NCBI GenBank assembly: GCA_003255065.1
Contig: QAOA01006617.1
Location: forward strand, 254,258 to 318,257
Reading direction: 5' to 3'
Source of the DNA: Cercis canadensis
Taxonomy: Eukaryota > Streptophyta > Magnoliopsida > Fabales > Fabaceae
Length of the DNA: 64,000 nucleotides
The notes beneath the pieces were generated by a model. It was not told the DNA's origin. It made no database searches and saw only the letters and a list, made by a program, of their open reading frames with translations. A program made the translations under genes and the position numbers. Positions 35,701 to 46,447 of the stretch are shown here, in pieces. The number at the start of each line of letters is the position of its first letter. The stretch's first letter is position 1.

Positions 35701-37330
35701 GCATTTTAGGATATTTCCTTGGGGTTTATTGTTGAATGGGATGCAAACCTGGGTCTAGTGGTACTGGATTGGCTTAATTCTGATCTCTCGCAAATTACCT
35801 ATTATGCCATGACTTTAGTATGAGGTAAGAAGGTTTCATAGTAATGGTATGCATATAGAAAACCACCCAAGAGTTATTTATTAGCAGAGACTTTGTAATA
35901 ATTTGTTGTTATAAAAATTTTACTGGCATAATTGCCTAATTAATGACATCTGAAATTGTGTTTGGTGTGATTCAAGGCTAGTGACAAACATGGAGCTTGT
36001 TTAACTTCCATAAACATGAATTCCCACAAAGTAGCTCCAGTCAACAATCAACAAGCAATGCAGCAGGTTGAGCTGACTGATGATGATGGAGCTCGTCAAG
36101 GTGAACCAGAACTGTTGGTTGGTTCAATTAATAAAGACACTCAGGCAAGTTCATCATGATATGACTGATGAAATTAGAACTATTGACCTTATTTCTCGTG
36201 CTGATTTTTATATGGATATGGATATGTCAGCATTTCCTTCCGCATTTTTTGCTCTTTTATTCTTTTTTCTCCTGTAAATTCTGATCTGGTATAATTGACA
36301 TGGATTTCAGTTGGTTAGAAAGAGTGCAAATGAGTTACTTTCTAGATCTGTATATCTTTCCAATAGAGAGAGGCTTCTACTACGAAAGGAGGCTTTGAAG
36401 ATGAAAAAACGCCCTGTTCTTGCAGTAGGTATTATAGTTCCTCATAGTTTTCAGCTTTTACTTTTCTGCCAATGTTATTTTTTGTCCTCAGTTGCTGTAC
36501 CACTTTAATAATTGATTTTTGTTATCTGAAAAGTGTTCTGCTGCCTTTTTTTCCTGCATTAATTGCAGAAACTTTACCTGAAGCTTCTTTCAGCATAGAG
36601 AAGATATGTGGCTAACTCTCTAGGTTTAGTTCGTTAGTGTTGAAAAAAAACTGGCAAAATCTGTTAGTCTTTTGTATACCACTTCTTATGAGAGATCATT
36701 ACATTTATCTCTAATAATGTTCATTCTGGATATGCACGGGATGGTACCTAGCACTTTCCTTCCGGAAGGCTCCCAAATAGCTGTCTCCTGTGTCACTTTC
36801 TTCTATACTTCTTTTGCATTTTTCTTGAAATTAATGCAAAACAGGAGGAATGTAATTTTAATTTTGGGTTGTGTTCTGTTTCCTCTTTTCCTTCTCAGGG
36901 AAGAGCAATATTGTGACTGGTGTAGCAAAGACAATTAAGACTCACTTTCAAAAGTATCCTCTTGCCATAGTTAACATCAAAGGCAGGGCAAAAGGGACGT
37001 CAGTTCAGGAGGTGGTTTTCAAGCTAGAGGTGTACAAGCTGCTATTCCTACCTTTCTCCTTTTCATCTTTGAATTTGTCTTTCTTCCTTTTCTTGGGCAA
37101 TTACAGTTCTCCAAACCTGAAAATTTTCCTCCTTGTTATTGCAGCAAGCAACAGGTGGAGTTCTAGTCTCTCAGGAGCCAAGCAAAGTCATACTTTACCG
37201 GGGTTGGGGGGCAGGAGAGAAACCTAGCAATGAAATGAATACTAATAAAATGCATAAAGAGGGAAAGGCAAAGCCCAGTGTGTCTCCTGAACTTTTGGAA
37301 GCCATCAGAGTTGAATGTGGATTGCAGTGA
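29746..37330 (+). CDS. CFM2: CRM-domain chloroplast intron splicing factor CFM2
   Basis: Twelve exons: 29746-30450, 31191-31719, 31803-31933, 33156-33464, 33549-33705, 33851-34143, 34493-34552, 34659-34715, 35977-36144, 36311-36428, 36899-37029 and 37145-37330. The phases agree throughout, giving 947 residues. A transit peptide (about 1-50) is followed by [15 protein letters not shown] and [19 protein letters not shown]. Then come four CRM RNA-binding domains (about 171-265, 388-485, 585-690 and 820-911), each with a GxxxG-type loop and an ending such as IILYRG. Four CRM domains distinguish CFM2 from three-domain CRS1. Family members help splice group II introns, and CFM2 also acts on the trnL group I intron in plastids. 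The C-terminus EAIRVECGL matches the family end. The linker between exons 8 and 10 is shorter than in Arabidopsis, so an exon within intron 8 could have been missed. Confidence 0.95.
36145..36310 (+). other. Probable GC-AG intron of CFM2
   Basis: The exon ending GACACTCAG is followed by GCAAGT, the consensus for the minor GC donor class, and the intron ends TTTCAG before TTGGTTAGA. Both sides are phase 0. A GT alternative 27 bp upstream (TTG|GTTGGT) would also keep the frame but fits the donor consensus poorly. Confidence 0.6.
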
Positions 37331-38488
37331 ACAACCAGAAGATGCAACTCTCCACAGATCAAGCTTGTAGAGACGTGTTACTGCAATCATTTATCCTTGG
37401 GTATTGCTCATGCTAAATTGACGCGGTTGCACTGGAGTTTGTCTGAGATAAAGTTCTGAAGTCAGATTCAGATGAAAGTTGTTGGTAAGTTGATGATGGA
37501 AATTGATATTTATAATTGTAGAAGATGCCAGAGATGTTAGAGGAATTGATAGAAAAAAAAAAAAAAAAANNNAAAAAAAAAAAAAAAAAAACCAAGAAGA
37601 AAAAGAAATGGAAGAGCCTCTACTAATCTGTAACCCATTCTTCAGTCCACATGCGTCGGTGAGTATCTCCTCCGTGGTTTTTTCTCCAGGACCAAACTCT
37701 GCAAAGTCTTAAGGCCAAATAAACTGAACTGCAAATTATTTGGTAGCACTAGCAGGGGTACCAATAGAATAAAATAGGAGAAGAGAAGCAAGAATGGGAG
37801 AAAGGCACACATAAGAAAAGAAGTATGATAGAAACAGAGAATATTGAGGATTCTTTGGTTACTTCAGAATTAATCGGTACAAAGGCACTACTGAAGAATT
37901 TATATGATAATCTGCTTAATCAACTACTAATCATCATGTAATCTCCCCTTGCCAGCTTAAGCAACTTAACACCTGCAACTAACATCCCACATGACATGAC
38001 TTTTGCTTGGTTTTATGGAAAACGAGAAAGAATCATCTTTCTTGTCATCATTGATTAGTAGTTTAGTTTCAGTTCTTCACCTTGATGAAGTCTTTTCTCT
38101 TCCTCATTACACTTCGAGGATTCTCTCGTCTAACCTGCCACTCACAACTTACAGATGAAACTGAAACTTACCAACAATTGTGGATCCACCAAATTAGGCA
38201 ATGGCTAACATTTATCCATGTTTACCCGTGCAGTGCACTAATCCAGATAACATTTTATTATTTAATTTTAAAAAAATTAATTTAATCTCTCTAATTTCTA
38301 TTATAATAATAACAATGTTATCCTAGTTATACATCAGAGACTGAATGGTGGCATGTCATGATTGGACAAGCAGTTTATAAATATTGGGTTGGAAAAATAA
38401 CTTAAGTTGATAGCAGAACTAACTCTTGTAGGTGAGCGTTATGCTACACTTTTTTTGTTGAGTGTGATTTAATGGGATTTTATAATGT
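37331..38488. other. CFM2 3' UTR and intergenic DNA
   Basis: No gene is evident. The first few hundred bases are probably the 3' UTR of CFM2. 37551-37592 is an A run with three N, a sequencing or assembly weak point. The rest is unremarkable AT-rich DNA. Confidence 0.4.
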
Positions 38489-38722
38489 AATTTGGTGTTA
38501 TTGTGAAAATCTAAAAAAATTGAGTCATTCAGTATGTGTCAGAACACAGTTCTTTATAAAATGTAATGACGGTATAATAGAAGAAAATGTGTCAAAAATA
38601 AATTCAAAAAAGTTTATTCTTGGTACATTTTTTTATATTGTGTTATTCTTGTATTTTATAAGAAATTATGCATTATGACACATAGGGAGTGACTCAATTT
38701 TTTGAGATTTACACCAAAATCA
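38489..38722. mobile_element. Palindromic MITE (234 bp hairpin)
   Basis: The left arm (TTTGGTGTTA...AATTGAGTCATTCAGTATGTGTCA) pairs with the right arm (TGACACATAGGGAGTGACTCAATT...TTACACCAAA). Pairing continues inwards through TTCTTTATAAAAT and its partner, so nearly the whole element folds on itself with arms of about 100 bp. No clear target duplication was seen and the superfamily is open. Confidence 0.7.
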
Positions 38723-38737
38723 TTGGGTGAGTTCCAA

Positions 38738-39476
38738 GACTTTTGACACAAATATTACAATGTACAAAACTAATTACCTAAATGTAACACTTTTGAAAAT
38801 ATTTACATAAATATTACACTTTTAAAAAATTCAAAAAACAAAAAAAAAAAAGCAGTACAAGTGAGCCCTACAGGACACGCCGTGGGCCTGTTGGCGTGTC
38901 CCGCCTCAAATTGGTGTACTTTCTTTTGTTTAAAACTTTGACCTTCTAACCTTTAGAAACAAAAAGAAAAAGGAGGGAAAGAGAAAAAGAGGAAGGGGAG
39001 AGGGGGGGGTGTGTGGGGAAGAGATCCAGTCATGTTAACTTGAATCATGTTGCTTAGATCTAAGCCGTCTATTCTATTTAAGGTCATTTCAACCATTAAA
39101 ACACATTAATATTTAATGGTTGAAATGAGCTTTAATGAAATGGACGGCTTAGATCTGAGCAACATGACTCAAGTGACATGACTGGATCTAAATCCGGGGT
39201 GTGTGTGACCGGAAAGAGAAATTGAAAGGATAGAAGGACGGGTTGAGAAAGAAAAAAAAAAAAAAAAAGAGATGACATGCCAGCTGAGCTATGGCATGTT
39301 TAGTGGGACATGTCGTCTAGTCTACGGTGTGTCCTGTAGGACTTACTTGTACTTATTGTTTTTTTTAAAAAAAAAATAAAAAAAAAATTTAAAATGTAAT
39401 ATTTGTATAAATATTTTTAAAAATATTACATTTCGGTAATTAATTTTGTACATTGTAATATTTGTATCAAAAGGCC
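38738..39476. mobile_element. Non-autonomous Mutator-like element with long TIRs, 739 bp
   Basis: The ends GACTTTTGACACAAATATT and its inverted partner (revcomp GGCCTTTTGATACAAATATT) start terminal inverted repeats of about 150-165 bp. The repeats include TACAATGTACAAAA, TAATTACC and an inner GC-richer block around CCTACAGGACAC. Flanking 9-bp copies GAGTTCCAA (38729-38737) and GAGTTCCAC (39477-39485) match at 8 of 9, as expected for a MULE target duplication. No transposase is present. A second hairpin element sits inside (39022-39189). Confidence 0.75.
39022..39189. mobile_element. Hairpin MITE nested inside the MULE, 168 bp
   Basis: Starts AGATCCAGTCATGT and ends ACATGACTGGATCT. The two arms of about 79 bp pair almost throughout, including GCTTAGATCTAAGCCGTC and its partner and CATTTCAACCATTAAA and its partner, leaving only a tiny loop. 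The near-perfect palindrome suggests either a recent insertion or a fold-back MITE family. It interrupts the space between the two TIRs of the surrounding MULE. Confidence 0.75.
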
Positions 39477-39485
39477 GAGTTCCAC

Positions 39486-40430
39486 TCAATTGAGGGAGTG
39501 CAACATAATGCACACCAATTTTTTTAAAATTTTAAAAGAATTTAAATAACTATTCAAATAAGAAAATAAGTAAGTTACTGATCTATTCCAGAAAAAGAAA
39601 AAGAATTATCAATATTCTTTGTGGCGTACACGTACCCGCAAGTAGAACGCGGTAAGGGAGGCCTTGATCGAGATTATTATTGGTGAATGGTGATAGTACT
39701 GTGCAGTGTCATGTGCACTACCTAAGCAAGGATTAAACAACTGTATACAAAATGTAGCATGTGAAAGCTTCCATATATAAGTCATAAAAAATGTTTCTGC
39801 TAAAAACAATTCGTTTACAAATCTCTACAAAAAATAATGTTTCAATTCTTTTTAAAAAAAAATTAATATAATTTAAACTTAACTAAACTCTTTTCTTTTT
39901 TCGTATGGCTGAGATGGTGCTAACTTGAGCAATTTAAGACTATATAAATACAAATAGGAATAAGATAATATTACTCTTAAGTTCAAAAATCAAAAAGAAT
40001 AATTTTAAAAAGGACAATTTAGTGTAAAATAAATAAAATTTTAAGCAAGTACTTGTTATATAGATAAAATCATCAAATTATATAATTATTTCGTTTATAT
40101 TAAAAATAATAATTATATATTAAACAAAAAATATAAGCCTAATAATTATATATTTTATGTATAATAATCATATTAATAAATATTTTAATTATTTTACCCC
40201 TGATATAACAACGTAAGTATCTTTTTTTTTTTTTTTTAATCTTCTCACTTTAAGACCTGAGCATCCTTATCACTAATAATGTCCTATAATCATTCATAGT
40301 TACATTTAACTATTTAAGGCAGCGAGACAAGTAGCCCTATTCACCTTATATTATTAATTATTATAATGTAAACTATAGGTTTCAGGGATTATCACTCTCT
40401 CTCTGCCCCTCATCTCTTTATATCTCCACC
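39486..40430. other. Intergenic, AT-rich
   Basis: I see no gene, RNA gene or clear repeat here. T and A runs occur (for example 40220-40237). Confidence 0.4.
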
Positions 40431-40926
40431 ATGTCAGAGAGAGAGAGAGAGAGATAAATGCGTGCGTGCAAAGCACAAAAAACCTAGAGTCTCTCTTCTC
40501 TTACCTTTCTTTCAACGTCAGAGCCCAAAAGTAATCATCATGTCCCTCTGCTATGTTCTCTACCGCCATCATTGTTCCCACATCCTTTACCCTCAACCAC
40601 CCCACAAACCCAAACCCACCATCATTACTACTACTGGTACTTACCATCAACAGCAACAACTTAAAGACACTTCTCTGAATCTCACAACAAACACAATGGA
40701 CATGTGTTGCTCCAACAAACACAACGCACCCATACCTTTCTTCCCTCACTTTTGCTCTTAGCTTTGACTCAACACTCAAGGCTACTTTCTCTCTTCCTTC
40801 TTTTCCAAAGTCTTTTTCACTTGGGGAATCAAGCACCAAGGTCCGATCATCGATTTGCTAGATCAAGCAGATTGAACAAACTCTTGTACTCTTATTTTAT
40901 CGAACTTTTCCTTCTTGTTTGCTCAG
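40430..40926 (+). other. Pyrimidine-rich, exon-like leader with a splice donor
   Basis: GC-richer and CT-rich sequence stands out from its AT-rich surroundings. It begins with a (GA)n microsatellite (about 40436-40454) and ends at TTTGCTCAG|GTAAAC, a good splice donor. A TATATCTCC motif lies near 40420. Open frames on both strands (40462-40761 plus; 40501-40839 minus) have no recognisable domain and are low-complexity. It could be the first exon of a non-coding RNA, of a primary microRNA, or of an unrecognised gene. I searched by eye for well-known plant microRNA cores and found none. Confidence 0.3.
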
Positions 40927-43900
40927 GTAAACTTCATGAATCTAGTTATGTAGGGTTAAAATCTTATATCCTGTACTTCTCTCTGTGACTTTGCCTTGTA
41001 AGAAAGTATAAGTGTGTGTCTCTTTAGATTAATTTGAGCTACTACTTTGGTTTTTCTAGCTCTTGGTTTGTATGAAGCTCTTCTAATGGATATTTATTGT
41101 TGTGTTTTGGCAATATAATGATCTCATCAAGTTTATGCTTGTGAAATGAAAATGATCGATCTACCCCATTTTCTTAGCTTTTGTTACACTTTTTGCTTTT
41201 CTATGAAACTAGCTAGCTATTTTCTGGAAAATCATACCTAGTACTCCAAGATATGGATAGAATGAATCTAGCTATAATATTCAATGTTCGTATTAGATCT
41301 TGGAGAACCCTTCTGCTTTGAAGCGCTTTTATCGCTCTCCAGTTAAATTTCTCTGGCAGACACCTAATTACCATAAGAGAAATCAGTGAAGGATTTTAAT
41401 TGGGTTTTCTGGGTTTCTACTTTCCTTCTTGTGTTTTATTTGGATATGCGTTTTTTCATCCCCAGGTTTTTTTGCACCATCGTTTCTTCTATACTTTGGC
41501 CATGTCGGTTCTTCTATACTTGATCTATATAATAAATTTTCAAAGGATTAATTTGTTTTCTGAAAACTCAGACCAGGGCATATACTATTCGGTCATTGAC
41601 GAGTTTATGGTGCATTCTGATTTCATTTAGTGCTTAGGTAGCCATGCAATGATTCAACCTACATTGGTTTATAGGTTAAATAATGTCTTCCGTTCTTGAG
41701 AAGTATACTTTCTGGTTCTAAGTATGAATGTACTATAATTAGTAAAGGGTCTATTTTAACTAGTATATATGACTAGTAACATGGAAACAACCAGGTAATA
41801 GTCTTGTTATTCTTTTGACATGAAACACACGAAAATGTTATTTAATTATGACCTGCAAATGGGATTATAATTGTATAGTGGTAATTAAGTGGAAATAACA
41901 AATTTTATGTGGATTATTTGTCTATCTATTGACACCTTTTTTACTCTCTTTTCCCCATTACCAATACATCGTGCTTCTTTATACCAAAGAAAACAAATTT
42001 TACTATAGTTTTTTGATCAATGCATGCATAGCAAGCTGCCTAACGATCCCCATCTTAACTTTCCCCTCATTTCCAATTGGGAAGATTTTTCTTTCAAATT
42101 CTTGGGTGCCAAATATATAGCCAGATCTTGTTAACATGCTTTCGAACCTATATATGTGATATGATGATGGAAGCTCAGTTGATCATGTTAATTTGTATAC
42201 AATTTCTTATTTTATTCATCAATGGTAGCATACACATCAGACTTGAATAAATGATTACTTCGTCATTGAAAATGTACTAATTTTTTTTATAAATTTGCTT
42301 AAACTTGTTAATTATCTAAACAAAACCATAACTAAGACTTCAAAATATCCATAGATGATATGTTTGGATTTAACCAATTTTTTTCCTTCTGGAAATGACA
42401 TGGTTAGTATCTAGGAACACTTTAATAATTGAGCATTGAGTATTCCATCATAAAAATCTTGTGTTTAAATTTTATTAGATGCAAGTGAGGTTATATATTT
42501 AGGAGATATGCTACCCTCTTATAAAACGGAGGGATTTTAAACTACCCAAGTTATGTGACGGGTAAAAATGAAAAATATCTCTCTTTGAAGATTTGGAGTT
42601 GAACAAATTTTTTATTTTAGTACCATCGCAAAATATTTGAGTCACCCCTGTTGATATAATTTGAGTTTAATAGGATCAAAGAAAATTTGCTAATATTTTA
42701 TAATGAACTAATTATTTTAACACATATTTATCAAGAATTTATTCAACTTAAAAGTTTAAATTATTAAGTAAAAATTCGAGAATAATTTTATATTTAACAA
42801 TATTAAGGACTTAATTTTTCAAGATTTTTATGATGGTGTACCAAAATTAAAAACTTGTTCTTAATTTTGTTCATGTTCTAAAGTTTCAGTGAAAATATTT
42901 TCTCATTTTTACTTTTTAAAATATCATTTTCACTTTTTAAGATATCAAGGATAACCTAACACACACACCCTTTTGTCCTTCAAGCAACGACTTTATATTG
43001 CGTGATTCTTTAATAATTGTGTATTCCACATTTATTGATTCCTACATATATTGATTTTTAGCCGAAATGCATGATTCAGAGAAGGATCCTTTGACTTAGC
43101 TATAACTTTTTTCCACGCTCTAATTAAAATAAAACATTCCTAACTATATTAGAAGGACAGTTGTTGTTTAATGACTAAACAAAAGTAAGAGTACTTATGC
43201 AACAGCACCATGAGAATTATAAGGTGCCGACATTAATAGACAATACACGTTTATTAACTTTTTCAAACAATGATAGTTTAAATAGTACACCTAATACTTT
43301 GAATTAACCAGATCCAGTGAGACTTATCCTAATCTNCTTTTTCAAACAATAATAGTTTAAATAGTACACCTAATACTTTGAATTAACCAGATCCAGTGAG
43401 ACTTATCCTAATCTTGCCGGATGAATGAATGAATTTTCCAGATATTGACAACTAGATAATTTGTTTATATTGTTCATTGCTAATTTAGTTAGCTTTATAT
43501 ATATCGTTACGATTTAAGATTTTGTGTTTAAAGTATCAAAAAATATCATTTTTGTCTCCAAAACAGCTTTCTTCTACAGCAGTAGAAAGTTCCCCAAAAT
43601 TACTTTTGACAAAATTCAAGAATGATTTTATATATATCGATCGGTAGCAAACCCCTATATCCATTGACTTATGCTCCAATTAATTAAGGTCGTTTTGTGT
43701 TTGATTACGGCATTATTAGAGGAAGAATCCTAGCTAATGGGACCTATGTAGGTTGTTGTCATATTTCAATTTTCAACATGCTGAGCCTACATCAGAAAGC
43801 TATACCTAAAATAGGAATTTGAAGAGTGAAACGTCAAATGCAAAAGAAGAAACAAACATATAGTACCAAGTTTTGAAAGAGAGCACGAAATTTCGCGTTG

Positions 43901-44508
43901 AATGTAACGCACTACCATTCCTATAGAAAGATTCATTACAAATGGCCACCTTGTAAGTTACTAGTACTACATAATTTTCGTGTACGCGAAACATGATCCA
44001 AAGCATGGCTAGCTACCTTCATCAAATTATTAATCTTTCACAAATTTTTAACTGCTAGTTTACTAATGGATTTAGCACAATCAAGGGAAACCTTAGATCT
44101 TTTGGTTACTGAAGTAGCAAAAGGCTTGGCTACATTTTTTCTTGTGTGGCTATACTTGAAAATGCATAGTGAATCTCCTAACCTGTGAAAAGCCTCTTGG
44201 AGCGTTATGTAGGAGCTCATCCGGTAAAATAACCTTTACTAAGAGGGGTTTACATAGGATTATTGATCAGCATAAACCCCCTCATAAATGTAAAACTATG
44301 AGAATATTACTTTTGGAGTATACAAATGTTTTTCCCTTTGTAGCCTCTTCTCAAAATAGTTTAACCATGCTCTGATCAAGCCACACTAGTCTAGTCTAAC
44401 TATGTTTTGATCCCATCATCATTTAAGGCAACAGCATGAGCAAGTGTCCAAGTGCTTTATTAATTATTTGAGTAAAAGGATTTAGCCTGCAGTCTAAATT
44501 ACTTGGAT
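40927..44508. other. Intergenic, AT-rich
   Basis: No supported gene. 43258-43335 is doubled at 43337-43414 around the N at 43336 (one base different), which is probably an assembly artefact. A weak B-box-like motif occurs near 42465. Open frames at 43806-44006 and 44038-44220 on the minus strand have no recognisable family. Confidence 0.4.
43258..43414. repeat. Doubled 78-bp stretch around N43336 (probable assembly artefact)
   Basis: 43258-43335 and 43337-43414 are the same length and differ at one base, joined by exactly one N. Confidence 0.8.
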
Positions 44509-44995
44509 CCTTTTTTTTTGGTATTCTACGGGGCCAAAGCCCAGAAACAAAGAAGAAAACTACAGCAGAGAAAACCTGGGCAACGCTACACCAGTAGCAT
44601 CGTCCAAAAGCAACTGAAGCATGCAATAAGGCGGAGACCAGAATTTGTCAACCAAAAAGCCACCCGAATGAGCATCTTTAGCAAGCATATCCGCACACCT
44701 GTTCCCTTCTCTATAGACATGGTGGAACTTCAGAACTCAGCTTTTCTGCATCAAAACTCTAAGCTCTTGAACAAGAAAATGACAGGGATGAAACCTGTTA
44801 TGGCAGTGCTGCAAGAGGTAAAGACTACTCTGCGAGTCACACTCAACAACTACTTTACGAGCACCCAAATCCCAGGCTAGACGAGTGCCATGAACTAGGC
44901 CCCGTAACTCGGCTTTTGTAATAGATCCTTGGCCCAGATTACATTTAAAACCTGCAATAAAAGAACCCGAAGTATCACGGACTAAACCTCCTTAA
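44505..44995 (-). mobile_element. 5'-truncated LINE fragment with RNase H domain
   Basis: On the minus strand the sequence encodes the C-terminal RNase H region typical of plant L1-type LINEs: RDTSGSFIAGFKCNLGQGS, then TKAELRGLVHGTRLAWDLG, VVVECDSQS, and HHVYREGNRCADMLAKDA. This gives the ordered D, E, D and (H/N)xxAD active-site blocks. An internal stop falls where the family usually has KSW before the LKFHHV block, so it is a pseudogene. A poly-A stretch (T9 on the plus strand, 44511-44519) marks the 3' end, and the 5' truncation at about 44995 is the usual outcome of incomplete reverse transcription. Confidence 0.8.
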
Positions 44996-45115
44996 ACGTT
45001 TAAAAAATCGACCGCAACAATTCTTTTTTAGTATCACTTAGAGATCCTTAAAATAATTATTTTGATTTAACTTTCAGAAATTCAAGTGATAGGAATGACG
45101 CATTTTATTTTAAAG

Positions 45116-45201
<86 letters not shown>

Positions 45202-46447
45202 CCTTATACTCTAATTATTTCATTTTCTATTTGGAAAGCCGAAACTGCAGTAGAAAGTCTTGTTCAATTTTGACCTTGGCTACTAAATAGGTTACCCAAG
45301 CCCAGCTTGAATTTTTAAGGGTTTGGGCTAAAATTTAAGGCCCAAAACTTAGACTTGAGCATCAGCTAATGAAGTTTTTATTTTTCTAATTGCTGAAATA
45401 TATGTGATCAAATATTTGCCAATTTGCCATCATATTGTAGGGGAGGCTTTATGGTTTAGAAAATTAGAAGATATTTGGTTAATCTTAACTATGGAACTAT
45501 TAGTTGCACAACAGTTCACAAATGCTGTATTTGACAAAATTTGAGTTCAGATGGTTCTTCTAGTGAAACTACTCAAATTCTACCATATATATCCAATTTG
45601 TAGACAGTTAGATTATATCATTGAAGTTGTGCTAAATATCACACTCGTATGGTTATAACCTTTGGTTATGTAACCCTTACTCACCGGCAAACAATACACA
45701 AACTATAAAATTTTATTTTTCGAAATGATTTGCTGTGTCATGAATTTAATTTTAATTGGTTAAAAACTTAGAGAAAATCAGATGGCCAGTTGCCAGTCCA
45801 ACTGATGTTATATAAGCTAGTTTGTCATGGTTAGGTAACTGAGTCATTCTATTTCTCGGATAATGTGTGCTATAAGAAGCAAAAGTGCAAATTATCTTCT
45901 CCAAGTGGTATGCACTTGGTTAAAATCTAGGTTTAACCAAGGAAAATTGCACAAATCACATTTGAAGCATTTAGTAATTTGGGCTCAAAATCCTTAAGAT
46001 ATGAACAAATTTCACTTTCCCAAGAATGGGGAAAAAAACCATATATCTCATATCCAATACAAATAAAATAAGAATTCCAACATATGTTAATTATCTTATC
46101 TTCTCAAGTGCCTCTCTCTCTCTCACACATGCGTGTGCACACAAAGAAAAGAATTAAAGCCAGAGACAGGCGGAAAGCCAAACAGGACAACTCATTTCTA
46201 TCCTAATACTACAGACCTCAACAGTTTCTAAAATTAAGAACTCACCAAAATAAAGATGAGGGAGAATCTGGAGGTGCCAAAAAATAAAAAAGAAGAATAA
46301 TTGGAGGATAGTAAAATGAACTATGTCACTAAACTTAGTCCTCCATGCGAGCAAATGAATCTGAACCAGAGCTTCATTCCCAATCAATAACACACTTGGC
46401 TTTCTTCTGAATTCTGTGACCAATAACAGAATTCAGCCGCCAACTCA
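44996..46447. other. Intergenic, with an 81-nt A run
   Basis: No gene is visible. 45119-45199 is a run of 81 A. The right end (46150-46447) is the likely 3' UTR of TSR1. A (CT)n/(CA)n patch lies near 46108-46135. Confidence 0.45.
45119..45199. repeat. 81-nt poly(A) tract
   Basis: An uninterrupted A run, far longer than other homopolymers in the window. It could be the tail of a decayed retroposon on the plus strand or a sequencing/assembly product. No SINE or LINE head was recognised to its left. Confidence 0.8.

Noticed and set aside
40501-40839. 112-residue minus-strand frame in the CT-rich leader
   Set aside because: It is the complement of a low-complexity CT/CA-rich stretch, with no domain and no signal for splicing or start.
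42440-42500. SINE remnant
   Set aside because: Only a weak B-box-like AATCTTGTGTTTAAATTTTA is present and no A box at the proper distance.
44038-44220. 60-residue minus-strand frame as a gene
   Set aside because: No recognisable family, no splice or promoter context, and lies in repeat-derived surroundings.
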